NCBI RefSeq assembly: GCF_000224065.1
Contig: NZ_AFWT01000004.1
Coordinates: 62,001-126,000 of the forward strand
Direction: 5' to 3'
Source of the DNA: Thiorhodococcus drewsii AZ1
Lineage (GTDB): Bacteria; Pseudomonadota; Gammaproteobacteria; Chromatiales; Chromatiaceae
DNA: 64,000 nucleotides
A program made the translations under genes and the position numbers. The notes under the pieces are model-generated. The model was not told where the DNA came from. It saw only the letters and a program-made list of their open reading frames with translations, and ran no database searches. Positions 26,215-35,326 of the stretch are shown in pieces (positions within the stretch are counted from its first letter, which is position 1; the number at the start of each line of letters is the position of its first letter).

Positions 26215-29200
26215 ATGTCCGCCACCCAAACGCCGCCCGCGAACCCGATCCAGAACGTCACCAGCATCGCCAAGAACGAGGCGCAAAACGACGCGGGGAT
26301 CGAGATCGCCGCGCATGCCCCCGGCACGGTGCAGGTCATCCGGCGCAACGGCAAGGTCACCCATTTCGATCCCAACAAGATCATGGTCGCCATGACCAAG
26401 GCCTTCCTGGCCGTTGAGGGCAACTCGGCTGTCGCCTCCAGCCGCGTCCACGATCGTGTACGCGAACTGAGCGAACAGGTAACAGCGGCCCTGACCCGTC
26501 GCCTGCCCGGCGGCGGCACCGTGCACATCGAGGACATCCAGGATCAGGTCGAATTGGCACTGATGCGCGCCGGGGAGCACAAGGTCGCGCGCGACTACGT
26601 CCTCTACCGCGAGTCCCGCGCCCGCGAGCGCGCCGAGAAGACCGCCGCGACCGCCGAGGTCCAGGAGACCACCACACTCAACGTCACCCTGGACGACGGC
26701 AGTACCCGCCCGCTGGATGTCGAGCGCATGGCTCGGCTGGTCGACGAGGCCTGTCGCGACCTGGACGCCGTCGACGCCCCGGCCATCCTCGCCGAAACCC
26801 TGCGCAATCTCTTCGACGGCGTGCGCGAGACCGACGTGCGCCAGGCGCTGGTCATGTCCGCACGCACCCTGATCGAACGCGAGCCCAACTACAGCCAGGT
26901 CGCCGCCCGGCTGCTGCTCGACATCCTGCGCCGCGAGGCACTCGGCTTCCTCGACATGGCCGCCGGCGTCGAGACCCAGGCCGACCTGGCAGAACGCTAC
27001 TCCGATTATTTCGCCGCCTACATCAAGCGTGCCGGCGATCTGGAGCACCTGGACCACCAGCTCGCCCGCTACGACCTCAAACGGCTCGGTGCCGCGCTCA
27101 AGCCCGAACGCGACCTCCAGTTCACCTATCTGGGCCTGCAGACACTCTACGACCGCTACTTCATCCACACCGCCGAGGGCATTCGCTTCGAGCTGCCACA
27201 GGCCTTCTTCATGCGCGTCGCCATGGGGCTCGCCATCAACGAGATCGACCGCGAAGAGCGCGCCATCGAGTTCTACGAGCTGCTCTCCAGCTTCGACTTC
27301 ATGTGCTCCACGCCGACCCTGTTCAACTCAGGCAGCCTGCGCCCCCAGCTCAGCTCCTGCTTCCTAACCAGCGTCCCGGACGACCTCGACGGCATCTACA
27401 GCGCCATCAAGGACAACGCGCTCCTGTCCAAATTCGCCGGCGGACTCGGCAACGACTGGAGCCGGGTGCGCGGCATGGGCGCGCATATCAAGGGGACCAA
27501 CGGCAAGAGTCAGGGGGTGGTGCCCTTCTTGAAAGTCGCGAACGACACGGCAGTCGCCGTCAACCAATGCTTCGCGCCCGAAACCACCGTTTTCACGGCC
27601 GACGGCCCCAAACCTATTGAGGACGTGAAGGTCGGCGACCTGGTGCTCGGCCAGCGTGGACGCTATCGCGAGGTGACCGAGCACTTCGTCTACGACCAGA
27701 AGGACGCGCCCATGGTCCAGGTCGCCGTCAAACACTCAATCAACGACCTCAAGGTCACCGCCGGCCATCCCTTCTGGGCGATCCGGGGCGTACCGATGGA
27801 GCAGAGCATCGAGCGCACCCTGAGCCAGATCGAGCATGCGCGCTTCAAGCCAGACTGGATCGATGCCGGCCAGCTCGCGCGCGGCGACTATGTGGCGCAG
27901 GTGATTCCATCCGAGGTCGTGCCGGTTGACGGCCTCAGCGAGGACGATGCCCGCCTCTACGGCATTTTGCTGGGCGATGGACACCTGACGCGAGGCCGCG
28001 AATTCGGCGTCTCGGGCAACCCCAGCGCAGACGCCAGCCATCTCCAGTTCGTCCGCAACTACCTGACCGAGCGCGGCATCCACTTCTGGGAGAACGGTCG
28101 CGACGCAACCTATCTGCAGATCAAGTGGAGCGTCGGCCTGGGTCTGGCGCGCTGCGCCACCACCGGCCAGTACGTTGGATTGGATCAGGCACACCTGCCC
28201 TTCAGCTACGAGGATCTGTACGACGCGCAAGGCAACAAGCGCATCGCGCGGCGCTTCAGCCATCTGCCGCACAACCAAACACTGGCGCTGGTCCAGGGTC
28301 TGCTAGAGACCGACGGCGGCATCTCGCGCGGCAAGGAAATCTATTTCACCTCCACCTCCGCACCGCTGGCCGAGGGTCTGCGCTACCAGTTGCTGCGCCT
28401 CGGCATCCCCTGTGCAGGGCAGTACCGCGCGCGCGACAACGCACACCAGGGCACCCGCAGCGACGGCTCCGTCGTCTCCTTCACCGGCACCACCCGCGCC
28501 TTCGACCTGCGCATCCCCGCCACGCCCCAGATCGCCGATCTCATGGGCGTCCCGGCGCTGACCAAGCACAACTGGTTCCGGCTCGGAAACTGGATCTTCA
28601 CCCGCGTCAAATCGGTCACCGAGATCAAGCCAGTCGCCCAGGTGCACGACCTCAAGGTCGAGGGCGACGAGACCTACATGACCGCCGCCGCACTGGTCCA
28701 TAACGGCGGAAAAAGGAAGGGCGCCGTCTGTGCCTATCTCGAAACCTGGCACATCGACATCGAGGAATTCCTCGACCTGCGCAAGAACACCGGCGACGAC
28801 CGCCGCCGCACCCACGACATGAACACCGCCAACTGGGTGCCGGACCTGTTCATGAAGCGCGTCGCCGAGGAACAGCACTGGACCCTCTTCTCCCCGGACG
28901 AGACCCCCGATCTGCACGACCTCATGGGCCAAGACTTCGAACAGGCCTATCTGGCCTACGAGGCGCGCGCCGAGCGCGGCGAGATGAAGGTCAGCAAGCG
29001 CATCAAGGCCGTCGACCTCTGGCGCAAGATGCTGGCCATGCTGTTCGAGACGGGGCATCCCTGGATCGCCTTCAAGGATCCCTGCAACCTGCGCTACACC
29101 AACCAGCATGTCGGCGTGGTGCACAGCTCTAACTTGTGCACAGAAATTACCTTGCATACCAATGACTTAGAGATCGCAGTCTGCAACCTGGGCTCGATCA

Positions 29201-30282
29201 ACCTGGCTGCGCACGTCACCGACAAGGGGCTCGACACCAAGCGGTTGCAGAAAACCGTGCGCACCGCCATGCGCATGCTCGACAACGTCATCGAGTACAA
29301 CTTTTACAACGTCCCCCAGGCGCGCAAATCCAACCTGCGTCACCGCCCGGTCGGACTCGGCATCATGGGCTTCCAGGACGCCCTCTACCGGCTGCGCCTG
29401 CCCTACTCCAGTCTGGAGGCGGTGCAGTTCGCCGACCAGAGCATGGAATATCTGAGCTACTACGCCATTGAGGCCAGCTCCGAGCTGGCGGGCGAGCGCG
29501 GACGCTACCAAAGCTTCGAGGGCTCGCTCTGGAGCCAAGGCATCCTGCCGATCGACTCCATCAAACGACTTGAGGAAGGTCGCGGCGGCTATCTACAGAT
29601 GGACACCGGAACCACGCTCGACTGGGACAGCCTGCGCGAGCGGGTCAGGAGCGTCGGCATGCGCAACTCCAACTGCATGGCCATCGCCCCGACCGCGACC
29701 ATCAGCAACATCGTCGGCGTCAGCCAGTCGATCGAGCCGACCTATCAGAACCTCTACGTCAAATCCAACCTCTCGGGCGAGTTCACCGTGGTGAACCCCT
29801 TCCTGGTCGCCGACCTCAAGGAACGCGGACTCTGGGACTCGGTCATGGTCAACGACCTCAAATACTACGATGGCTCCGTCCAGCAGATCGACCGCATCCC
29901 CGACGAGATCAAGAAACGCTACGCCACCGCCTTCGAGGTCGACGCCCGCTGGCTCATCGAGGCCGGCAGCCGGCGCCAGAAATGGCTCGACCAGGCCCAG
30001 AGCCTCAACCTCTACATGCAAGAGCCCAGTGGCAAGAAGCTCGACAACCTCTACAAGCTCGCCTGGGTGCGAGGATTGAAGACCACCTATTACCTGCGGT
30101 CCATGGGCGCGACGCATGTCGAGAAGTCGACCATGGCGGATTCGAACAAGGCAAATCGATTGAGTGCGGTTGGTGGGAGTTATATCGCGATGGATAAAAG
30201 CACGCCGGATGGAAAGGGAAATGGGGCGGCTGCGCCGAGTGCTTGTTCGATATTGGATCCGGAGTGTGAGGCTTGTCAGTAG
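26215..30282 (+). CDS. nrdA: Class I ribonucleoside-diphosphate reductase large subunit, intein-containing
   Basis: 1355 residues; 976 remain if the intein (452-830) is removed. Two ATP-cone domains lie at about 38-135 and 158-245, as in Pseudomonas-type NrdA. Downstream are the redox cysteine region (SSCFLTS), the radical-site motif SSNLCTEITLHTND with VCNLGSIN, the MAIAPTATISN phosphate loop and a C-terminal redox pair (CEAC). The intein splits NQ from GGKRKGA, which corresponds to the substrate-specificity loop 2 of E. coli NrdA. The small subunit gene nrdB does not follow; an AT-rich orphan gene does. The last ~55 codons use visibly lower GC at third positions. Confidence 0.95.
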   Translation: MSATQTPPANPIQNVTSIAKNEAQNDAGIEIAAHAPGTVQVIRRNGKVTHFDPNKIMVAMTKAFLAVEGNSAVASSRVHDRVRELSEQVTAALTRRLPGGGTVHIEDIQDQVELALMRAGEHKVARDYVLYRESRARERAEKTAATAEVQETTTLNVTLDDGSTRPLDVERMARLVDEACRDLDAVDAPAILAETLRNLFDGVRETDVRQALVMSARTLIEREPNYSQVAARLLLDILRREALGFLDMAAGVETQADLAERYSDYFAAYIKRAGDLEHLDHQLARYDLKRLGAALKPERDLQFTYLGLQTLYDRYFIHTAEGIRFELPQAFFMRVAMGLAINEIDREERAIEFYELLSSFDFMCSTPTLFNSGSLRPQLSSCFLTSVPDDLDGIYSAIKDNALLSKFAGGLGNDWSRVRGMGAHIKGTNGKSQGVVPFLKVANDTAVAVNQCFAPETTVFTADGPKPIEDVKVGDLVLGQRGRYREVTEHFVYDQKDAPMVQVAVKHSINDLKVTAGHPFWAIRGVPMEQSIERTLSQIEHARFKPDWIDAGQLARGDYVAQVIPSEVVPVDGLSEDDARLYGILLGDGHLTRGREFGVSGNPSADASHLQFVRNYLTERGIHFWENGRDATYLQIKWSVGLGLARCATTGQYVGLDQAHLPFSYEDLYDAQGNKRIARRFSHLPHNQTLALVQGLLETDGGISRGKEIYFTSTSAPLAEGLRYQLLRLGIPCAGQYRARDNAHQGTRSDGSVVSFTGTTRAFDLRIPATPQIADLMGVPALTKHNWFRLGNWIFTRVKSVTEIKPVAQVHDLKVEGDETYMTAAALVHNGGKRKGAVCAYLETWHIDIEEFLDLRKNTGDDRRRTHDMNTANWVPDLFMKRVAEEQHWTLFSPDETPDLHDLMGQDFEQAYLAYEARAERGEMKVSKRIKAVDLWRKMLAMLFETGHPWIAFKDPCNLRYTNQHVGVVHSSNLCTEITLHTNDLEIAVCNLGSINLAAHVTDKGLDTKRLQKTVRTAMRMLDNVIEYNFYNVPQARKSNLRHRPVGLGIMGFQDALYRLRLPYSSLEAVQFADQSMEYLSYYAIEASSELAGERGRYQSFEGSLWSQGILPIDSIKRLEEGRGGYLQMDTGTTLDWDSLRERVRSVGMRNSNCMAIAPTATISNIVGVSQSIEPTYQNLYVKSNLSGEFTVVNPFLVADLKERGLWDSVMVNDLKYYDGSVQQIDRIPDEIKKRYATAFEVDARWLIEAGSRRQKWLDQAQSLNLYMQEPSGKKLDNLYKLAWVRGLKTTYYLRSMGATHVEKSTMADSNKANRLSAVGGSYIAMDKSTPDGKGNGAAAPSACSILDPECEACQ
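27568..28704 (+). mobile_element. Intein with LAGLIDADG homing endonuclease inside nrdA
   Basis: 379 residues. Splicing block A starts CFAPETTVFTADG with Cys as first residue; block B has VTAGHPFW; the C-terminal blocks read VHDLKVEGDETYMT and end VHN. Two endonuclease motifs are visible: LYGILLGDGHLT and LVQGLLETDGGIS. All residues for splicing are present except the next one: the first residue of the C-terminal host segment is Gly, not Cys, Ser or Thr. Both endonuclease motifs keep their acidic residue, so the homing activity may be intact. Confidence 0.93.
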
Positions 30283-30400
30283 CCGAACCCTATTGACAGG
30301 TTATCGTTTAATATATTATTTGCGACCAGATGCATGAGAACCTGACCGCAATATAGAAAATACACCCGGAACACAAGAGACTAAAGCGAGAGAAAATTCT

Positions 30401-30871
30401 ATGGAAAAAACCAAAGAAATGCTATTTATGCTTCAGCGCTTTCAAATACTAGCGCTGTTCACTAATTCCGCGACTGAAAAAAACGTCACACCAAGCTATG
30501 CCTTTGCATGGTTTGATAGCGTCTACCCTTTCCTCAGCGAAAGCGCCCCGTGGCACAAACCATACGCGGACTGCTTCAAGGTCCAAGAGCCTGAACTAGA
30601 AGAATTACACTCATTTCTCTGTGATAAATGGGACGCGAACCAGCCGATCTCATTCTATGACCTTGAAAGTCATTATGGAATTCATGGCTCCAGCAGCCCA
30701 GGTCCAGTATGGAGCCGACACAGCCTTCGGAGTGCATGTCGATATATCTACCTGTTGGAAAATAACTTCGATAACGCCTTTTGGACCGCACTATGCAAGA
30801 ATGGACATTGCCCTATGGAAGCACATAGTATCACCAGTGAATTCGGACCTAAAAACATCTACTTCGAGTAA
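30401..30871 (+). CDS. AT-rich orphan protein, 156 residues
   Basis: Not recognised. The product is soluble, rich in aromatic residues (Phe, Tyr, Trp) and Ser, with no signal peptide or membrane segment. Third-position GC and codon choice (AAA, TTT, ATA-rich) are clearly below all neighbours, suggesting recent transfer. The upstream gap contains TTGACA and AT-rich sequence that could be its own promoter. It lies where nrdB would often be and ends 7 bp before the first repeat copy. Confidence 0.6.
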   Translation: MEKTKEMLFMLQRFQILALFTNSATEKNVTPSYAFAWFDSVYPFLSESAPWHKPYADCFKVQEPELEELHSFLCDKWDANQPISFYDLESHYGIHGSSSPGPVWSRHSLRSACRYIYLLENNFDNAFWTALCKNGHCPMEAHSITSEFGPKNIYFE

Positions 30872-30877
30872 TCCCGC

Positions 30878-31048
30878 GTAGGGCGCAATAGCGATAGCGT
30901 ATTGCGCCGCATGGTTTGAAAATGCTCACATCAAAACCCGACCAACGTCGCATGCTGCTCGGATTTCGAGGGTGTTCCTGGTTCCGCCAACCTGATCGAC
31001 CTGTGCCAATTTCCATTCGGCGCAATACGCTTCGCTATTGCGCCCTAC
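30878..31048. repeat. Composite REP-type repeat, copy A
   Basis: Begins with the palindrome GTAGGGCGCAATAGCGATAG followed by CGTATTGCGCC, and ends with the inverted form (GGCGCAATACGC...GCGCCCTAC). The ~110 bp between includes CTCGGATTTCGAG and CAACCTGATCGACCTG, shared with copies B and C. It resembles a BIME-like unit of two inverted REPs. Confidence 0.88.
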
Positions 31049-31131
31049 ATGGATCAAGGCGAGGCTGACGCGCGTTCTTTCGGCCGCCCCTCCGCTGGAG
31101 ACGATCGAGCCCCACACGGACAGACTGACAC

Positions 31132-31629
31132 ATGACACTCGAACGCAAGATCGCGTCGATCTTCCGGTTGACCGACGAAAACTGGATGCGACACGCCAAT
31201 CCTCTCAGCGTGTGGAGCCGCTATTCCGTGCTGCCGCTGCTCATGCTGGCGATTTGGAGCCGGACCTGGATCGGCTGGTGGTTTCTCGTTCCAGTTGCCC
31301 TATCGATCACCTGGACGCTGATCAATCCGGCGCTGTTTCCAAAACCGGAATCGACCGACGCCTGGGCCTCGAAGGCGGTGCTCGGCGAGCGCCTCTATCT
31401 GGATCGCGATCGGGTCGAAATCCCCGACCATCATCGCTCGCCCCTATTCGCCATTCTCAAGACCGTCGCCTTGGTCGGCTTTCTGATCGCCCTCGGGTCG
31501 GCACTCGTCTACTCGATCCCTGGCGCCGCCAGTGGCCTAGCGCTGACCTATCTTGCAAAAAGCTGGTTCCTGGACCGGATGGTCTGGCTCTATGAAGATA
31601 TGCGGCGCAAACGCCGCCTTCATCCATGA
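31132..31629 (+). CDS. Small integral membrane protein (probably DUF6653)
   Basis: 165 residues with about four hydrophobic segments in two pairs (residues 32-70 and 107-140) and a charged end (RRKRRLHP). The start MTLERKIASIFRLTDENWMRHANP and YSVLPLLMLAIWSRTWIGWW recall family DUF6653, though I could not check. Codon use is normal for the genome. It sits between repeat copies A and B and may be a resident gene flanked by insertions. Function unknown. Confidence 0.7.
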   Translation: MTLERKIASIFRLTDENWMRHANPLSVWSRYSVLPLLMLAIWSRTWIGWWFLVPVALSITWTLINPALFPKPESTDAWASKAVLGERLYLDRDRVEIPDHHRSPLFAILKTVALVGFLIALGSALVYSIPGAASGLALTYLAKSWFLDRMVWLYEDMRRKRRLHP

Positions 31630-31642
31630 ACGTTCAGCCCGC

Positions 31643-31814
31643 GTAGGGCGCAATAGCGATAGCGTATTGCGCCGCATGTTTGGCAAGCGGCTCAGGTGAT
31701 CGCCACACCAACGCTGCATGCGGCTCGGATTTCGAAGTTGCTCCTGGTTTCGGCAACCTGATCGACCTGTGCCGACTTCCTTTCGGCGCAATACGCTTCG
31801 CTATTGCGCCCTAC
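31643..31814. repeat. Composite REP-type repeat, copy B
   Basis: Same organisation as copy A: an opening palindrome, ~110 bp with CTCGGATTTCGAAG and CAACCTGATCGACCTG, and the inverted palindrome GGCGCAATACGCTTCGCTAT at the end. It ends 36 bp before the transposase start. Confidence 0.9.
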
Positions 31815-31850
31815 ATTTGGCGGAGTGGTTGGCTCGGACACGGAGGAAAT

Positions 31851-32360
31851 ATGCCGGACTATCGTCGCGTTCGGGTTCCGGGTGGGACCTATTTCTTCAC
31901 GGTGAATCTGCTGGAACGCTATCCGAACGATCTGCTGGTCCGGCATATCGATGCGTTGCGCGAATCGGTGCGGCGGGTTCGGGGTCGCTATCCCTTCCAT
32001 ATCGACGTCTGGGTGGTGCTGCCGGATCATCTGCATGCCATCTGGACCCTGCCGGAGGGCGACGACGATTACGCCAATCGCTGGCGAACCATCAAGCAGC
32101 ATTTTTCGCGTGCGATCGAGCCGACCGAATCTCGCTCGGCAGTGCGGATGCGTCGCGGCGAGCGGGGTATCTGGCAACGACGCTTCTGGGAGCATGCGAT
32201 TCGCGACGACCGCGATTTCGCGACGCATTGCGACTATGTGCACATCAACCCGGTAAAGCATGGCTATGTGGAACGGACTCGGGATTGGCCGTTTTCGACC
32301 TTTTCCCGATTCGTCGAGGCGGGGATCTACTCGGAGGATTGGGCGATCAATCCAACGTAG
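31851..32360 (+). CDS. REP-associated tyrosine transposase
   Basis: 169 residues with a good ribosome site (GGAGG). It is of the IS200-like Y1 fold: the metal-binding HUH-type motif is DHLHAIWTLP, and the catalytic Tyr is expected in CDYVHINPVKHGYV. Such proteins cut and move REP palindromes. It lies between repeat copies B and C. Its stop codon TAG is part of the repeat C sequence itself (GTAGGGCGC), showing how tightly gene and repeat are linked. Confidence 0.92.
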   Translation: MPDYRRVRVPGGTYFFTVNLLERYPNDLLVRHIDALRESVRRVRGRYPFHIDVWVVLPDHLHAIWTLPEGDDDYANRWRTIKQHFSRAIEPTESRSAVRMRRGERGIWQRRFWEHAIRDDRDFATHCDYVHINPVKHGYVERTRDWPFSTFSRFVEAGIYSEDWAINPT

Positions 32361-32522
32361 GGCGCAATAGCGCTAGCGTATTGCGCCGCATGGTTGGCAA
32401 GCGATGCGTCTCGATGCTCGACTGACGTCACATGCCTCAGATTTCGAGGTTCTGGTGTCGACAACCTGATCGACCTGCGCCTGCTTCCTTTCGGCGCAAT
32501 ACGCTTCGCTATTGCACCCTAC
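32357..32522. repeat. Composite REP-type repeat, copy C
   Basis: Opening palindrome GTAGGGCGCAATAGCGCTAG, internal TCAGATTTCGAGG and CAACCTGATCGACCTGCG, closing inverted palindrome with one change (ATTGCACCCTAC). Slightly shorter than A and B. Confidence 0.88.
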
Positions 32523-32580
32523 GGTTGGAGCCGCCCGCGTAGCTCAGGCGACGGCGAGACGGCTCCGCTCTCGGATGAGA

Positions 32581-34146
32581 TCAGCCCCCGAGCACGTAGC
32601 GCCGCTCGTGGCTCAACCCCATGTAGAGCGCGACACACATGGCGAGCAGCACCAGGGTGAAGGGCAATCCGACGCTGATGGCCGCCGCTTGGAGCGCGCC
32701 GAGTGCGTCGGCGCCGCCGCCGAAGAGCAGGGTCGCCGCGATGAGTCCCTCCATGACCGCCCAGAAGATACGCTGCGGAACGGGTGCGTCGAGCTTACCG
32801 CCAGCGGTGATGCTGTCGACGACGAGCGAGCCGGAGTCCGAGGAGGTGATGAAGAACACCAGCACCAGGACGATGGCCAGGAAGGAGGTGATGCTCGCCA
32901 GAGGCAGGTTGGCCAACATCTGGAACAGCGCCAGTGAAACCTCTGAGATGCCATCGGCCAGCTCGCCGACGCCCGCCTGCATCTGATCGATGCCGAGTCC
33001 GCCGAAGGCGCTCATCCAGACGATGGTCACCAGGGTGGGCACCAGCAGGACGGCGGTGATGAACTGGCGCACGGTCCGCCCCTTGGAGACGCGGGCGATG
33101 AACATGCCGACGAAGGGCGACCAGGAGATCCACCAGGCCCAGTAGAAGACGGTCCAGCCGTGATAGAACTTTTCGTCGTCGCGTCCGATCCAGCTGCTCA
33201 GCGGAATCAGGTTCTCGACATAGTCCATGGCGGTGGTGGCGACACGCCAGAAGATCCCAAATCCGGCACCGACGGCGATGACGAACACCAGCAAAATCAG
33301 GGCCAGCAGCATGTTGATGTTGCTCAGCAGTTTGACACCGCCGTCGAGCCCGCGCATCACCGAGATGACAGCGACCGAGGTGACGCCGACGATAATGGCG
33401 ATCTGAAGGTTGATGGTATTGGGCAGATCGAAGAGATAGTGCAGCCCGCTCGCCGCCTGCTTGGCGCCGAACCCGAGCGAGGTGGCCAACCCGAAGATGG
33501 TGGCCATGACGGCGACGATATCGATGACGTGACCGAACCAGCCCCAGGACTTGTCCTTGATGAAGGGGTAGAAGGCCGAGCGGATGGTCAGGGGCAGCCC
33601 CTTGTTGTAGGTGAAAAAGGCGAGCGAGAGCCCGACGACCGCATAGATGGCCCAGGGATGCAGCCCCCAGTGGAACATGGTCGCCCCGAGCGCCAGATCG
33701 GCCGCCTCTTGAGTCCCCGCTTCCACGTTGAGCGGGGTTCCGTACCAGTCGCTGAAATAGGCCGCCGGCTCGGCGACGCTCCAGAACATGAGTCCAATGC
33801 CCATGCCGGCCGCGAACAGCATGGCGAACCAGGACCAGAGCGAGAACTCGGGCTTGGCATCCACGCCGCCCAGACGAATCGAGCCGACTGGCAAGACGAT
33901 CAGGGCGATGCAGAAGAGCACGAAGATGTTTCCGGCGACCAGAAACAGCCAATCGAAGTTATCGATCGACCAGGCCTTGGAGCCTTCGAATGCCTGCTTG
34001 GCCTCGTTGGGAAACACCAGTGTGCCGATGACGAAGGCCAGCACCAGCAGGCTGGAGATAATGAAGACGGGGTTGTGCAGATCCATGCCCCAGGCACGGA
34101 TGTTGTCCTGTCCGATTTCGTAATCGGTATTGTAACGTTCTGGCAT
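32581..34146 (-). CDS. BCCT-family betaine/choline/carnitine transporter
   Basis: 521 residues from the ATG at 34146 with GGAG ten bp upstream; the frame is open further but without similarity. Twelve membrane segments are expected. The family glycine motif MGIGLMFWSVAEPAAYF and the Trp motif WTVFYWAWWISWSPFVGMF followed by RVSKGRTVRQF are clear. Such carriers import osmoprotectants with sodium or protons. The short C-terminus lacks a long osmosensing tail. Substrate not assignable. Confidence 0.92.
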   Translation of the reverse strand: MPERYNTDYEIGQDNIRAWGMDLHNPVFIISSLLVLAFVIGTLVFPNEAKQAFEGSKAWSIDNFDWLFLVAGNIFVLFCIALIVLPVGSIRLGGVDAKPEFSLWSWFAMLFAAGMGIGLMFWSVAEPAAYFSDWYGTPLNVEAGTQEAADLALGATMFHWGLHPWAIYAVVGLSLAFFTYNKGLPLTIRSAFYPFIKDKSWGWFGHVIDIVAVMATIFGLATSLGFGAKQAASGLHYLFDLPNTINLQIAIIVGVTSVAVISVMRGLDGGVKLLSNINMLLALILLVFVIAVGAGFGIFWRVATTAMDYVENLIPLSSWIGRDDEKFYHGWTVFYWAWWISWSPFVGMFIARVSKGRTVRQFITAVLLVPTLVTIVWMSAFGGLGIDQMQAGVGELADGISEVSLALFQMLANLPLASITSFLAIVLVLVFFITSSDSGSLVVDSITAGGKLDAPVPQRIFWAVMEGLIAATLLFGGGADALGALQAAAISVGLPFTLVLLAMCVALYMGLSHERRYVLGG

Positions 34147-34611
34147 AGGCGTCGACTCCGTTGCGGTCTTGAAGGAAGCGACGCGCGCCCGCGAGGCGAA
34201 ATCGGGATACGAATCCCTCTCCTGCCCCGACCGGCAATGGATCGACGTCCCCTGCTGCGGAGACCGCCGAAGGCGAGTGATGACCCGAAAAACCTTGGTG
34301 CGATCTTGTCTCGGAGCCCGTGCAGAGTTGCCCTGCCCGAGGGCAGCCTTCGCCAGTAGATAACGGACTCGACCTTGAACCGAGACTTGAAACGAAGACG
34401 GTCTAGCGGTCAGCAGACCGACCAGAATCGAAGGCACGCGCTGCCGGGCCGCGATCATCAGGCACGAGCGAGCGTCAGTGTTGACTCGACCTTTTCACCC
34501 TACAGACTCGAAGCGAGCGCTTCAAGGGCGACGGGGAGGCGAGAGGGGAACGCATGGGTTCGAATGCGGAGAGGACCTCGGCGCATCACCATGCGGCCGA
34601 GGCACCCTGAA
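34147..34611. other. Intergenic region, BCCT gene to lipoprotein gene (465 bp)
   Basis: No supportable gene. Only the hairpin at 34576-34602 stands out; the rest shows nothing I can name. Confidence 0.5.
34576..34602 (-). terminator. Hairpin after the Cys-rich lipoprotein gene
   Basis: CCTCGGCGCAT and ATGCGGCCGAGG pair almost completely (one bulge) around a 4-nt loop, 9 bp after the stop codon. No U-run. Confidence 0.5.
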
Positions 34612-35025
34612 TCATTGACAGCCCGAAACGCAGACCTCGCGGCTATCCACGATTCCGCCGCAGTTGCTGTAGCAGACGCGATAGTCGCCATCGCATTGCG
34701 AGGTATTCACCTGCTCGTTGCACGCATAGCTGCTATCCGTGCATTTCGCGCGCTCGGAGTCGCTCTTGGCCGTGCTGATGCAGGCCGTATAGTTGACCAT
34801 AGCGCTTTGCTGGCAGTTCGATCGATTCTGGGCCGCCCGCCCCTCGGCGTTGGAGCGGCACATCTCGCGCATCGCCAGACATTGATTGAGACACCGCTTG
34901 CCCTCGAGATTGCTAGGCGGCGTATAGGTATAGACGGTGCGGTACATGGGTCCACAGGCCGTCAATAGTGGGATCAAGGCGCCCAGAACGAGGGCGGATA
35001 GAAGCGGTCGTTCGATCTTAACCAT
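34612..35025 (-). CDS. Cysteine-rich lipoprotein, unknown function
   Basis: 137 residues. The signal peptide ends in lipobox LLTAC, so it is membrane-anchored. The mature part contains 12 further cysteines, several as CXXXC pairs (CLNQC, CYSNC, CVSGC), suggesting a disulfide-knitted fold. No catalytic motif is recognised. It stands alone, with a hairpin after it and a divergent gene about 300 bp upstream. Confidence 0.75.
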   Translation of the reverse strand: MVKIERPLLSALVLGALIPLLTACGPMYRTVYTYTPPSNLEGKRCLNQCLAMREMCRSNAEGRAAQNRSNCQQSAMVNYTACISTAKSDSERAKCTDSSYACNEQVNTSQCDGDYRVCYSNCGGIVDSREVCVSGCQ

Positions 35026-35326
35026 GGTCGATCCTTGGAGTCGGTTGAGGCTGCCCCGCTCGACATGGAGGACGCAGCGAGCGAGCGGCGAAACAAGGGG
35101 ACATGCCGCCCGTCCCTTAGCCTAAATAAAGGTCTCGACCGGGTAAAGCACACCGCGCCGCGCCGCGTGGCACCGACCCCCACTCCAGATTCACGCAGGG
35201 TTCATCCCGAGCATGCACCCAAGTGCCCGATCATGCTATGAATTGGGGGCCGTGATCCAAGCGCGCGGCCGGCTCCCAAGAGATCGCGAGCCGAACCCCA
35301 TCAACCGATCGAGAGGATTCAGCCAC
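35026..35326. other. Divergent gap upstream of the Rap1a-like gene (301 bp)
   Basis: No gene or clear motif is seen apart from GAGAGGA before the ATG at 35327. Confidence 0.45.

Noticed and set aside
30878-32522. CRISPR array
   Set aside because: Repeats are only three, ~170 bp each, palindromic and separated by genes; no short regular spacers.
34552-34570. TpsiC-arm-like sequence (CGCATGGGTTCGAATGCG)
   Set aside because: Loop is eight bases rather than seven, and no matching acceptor, D or anticodon arms are found nearby, so it is not a tRNA.
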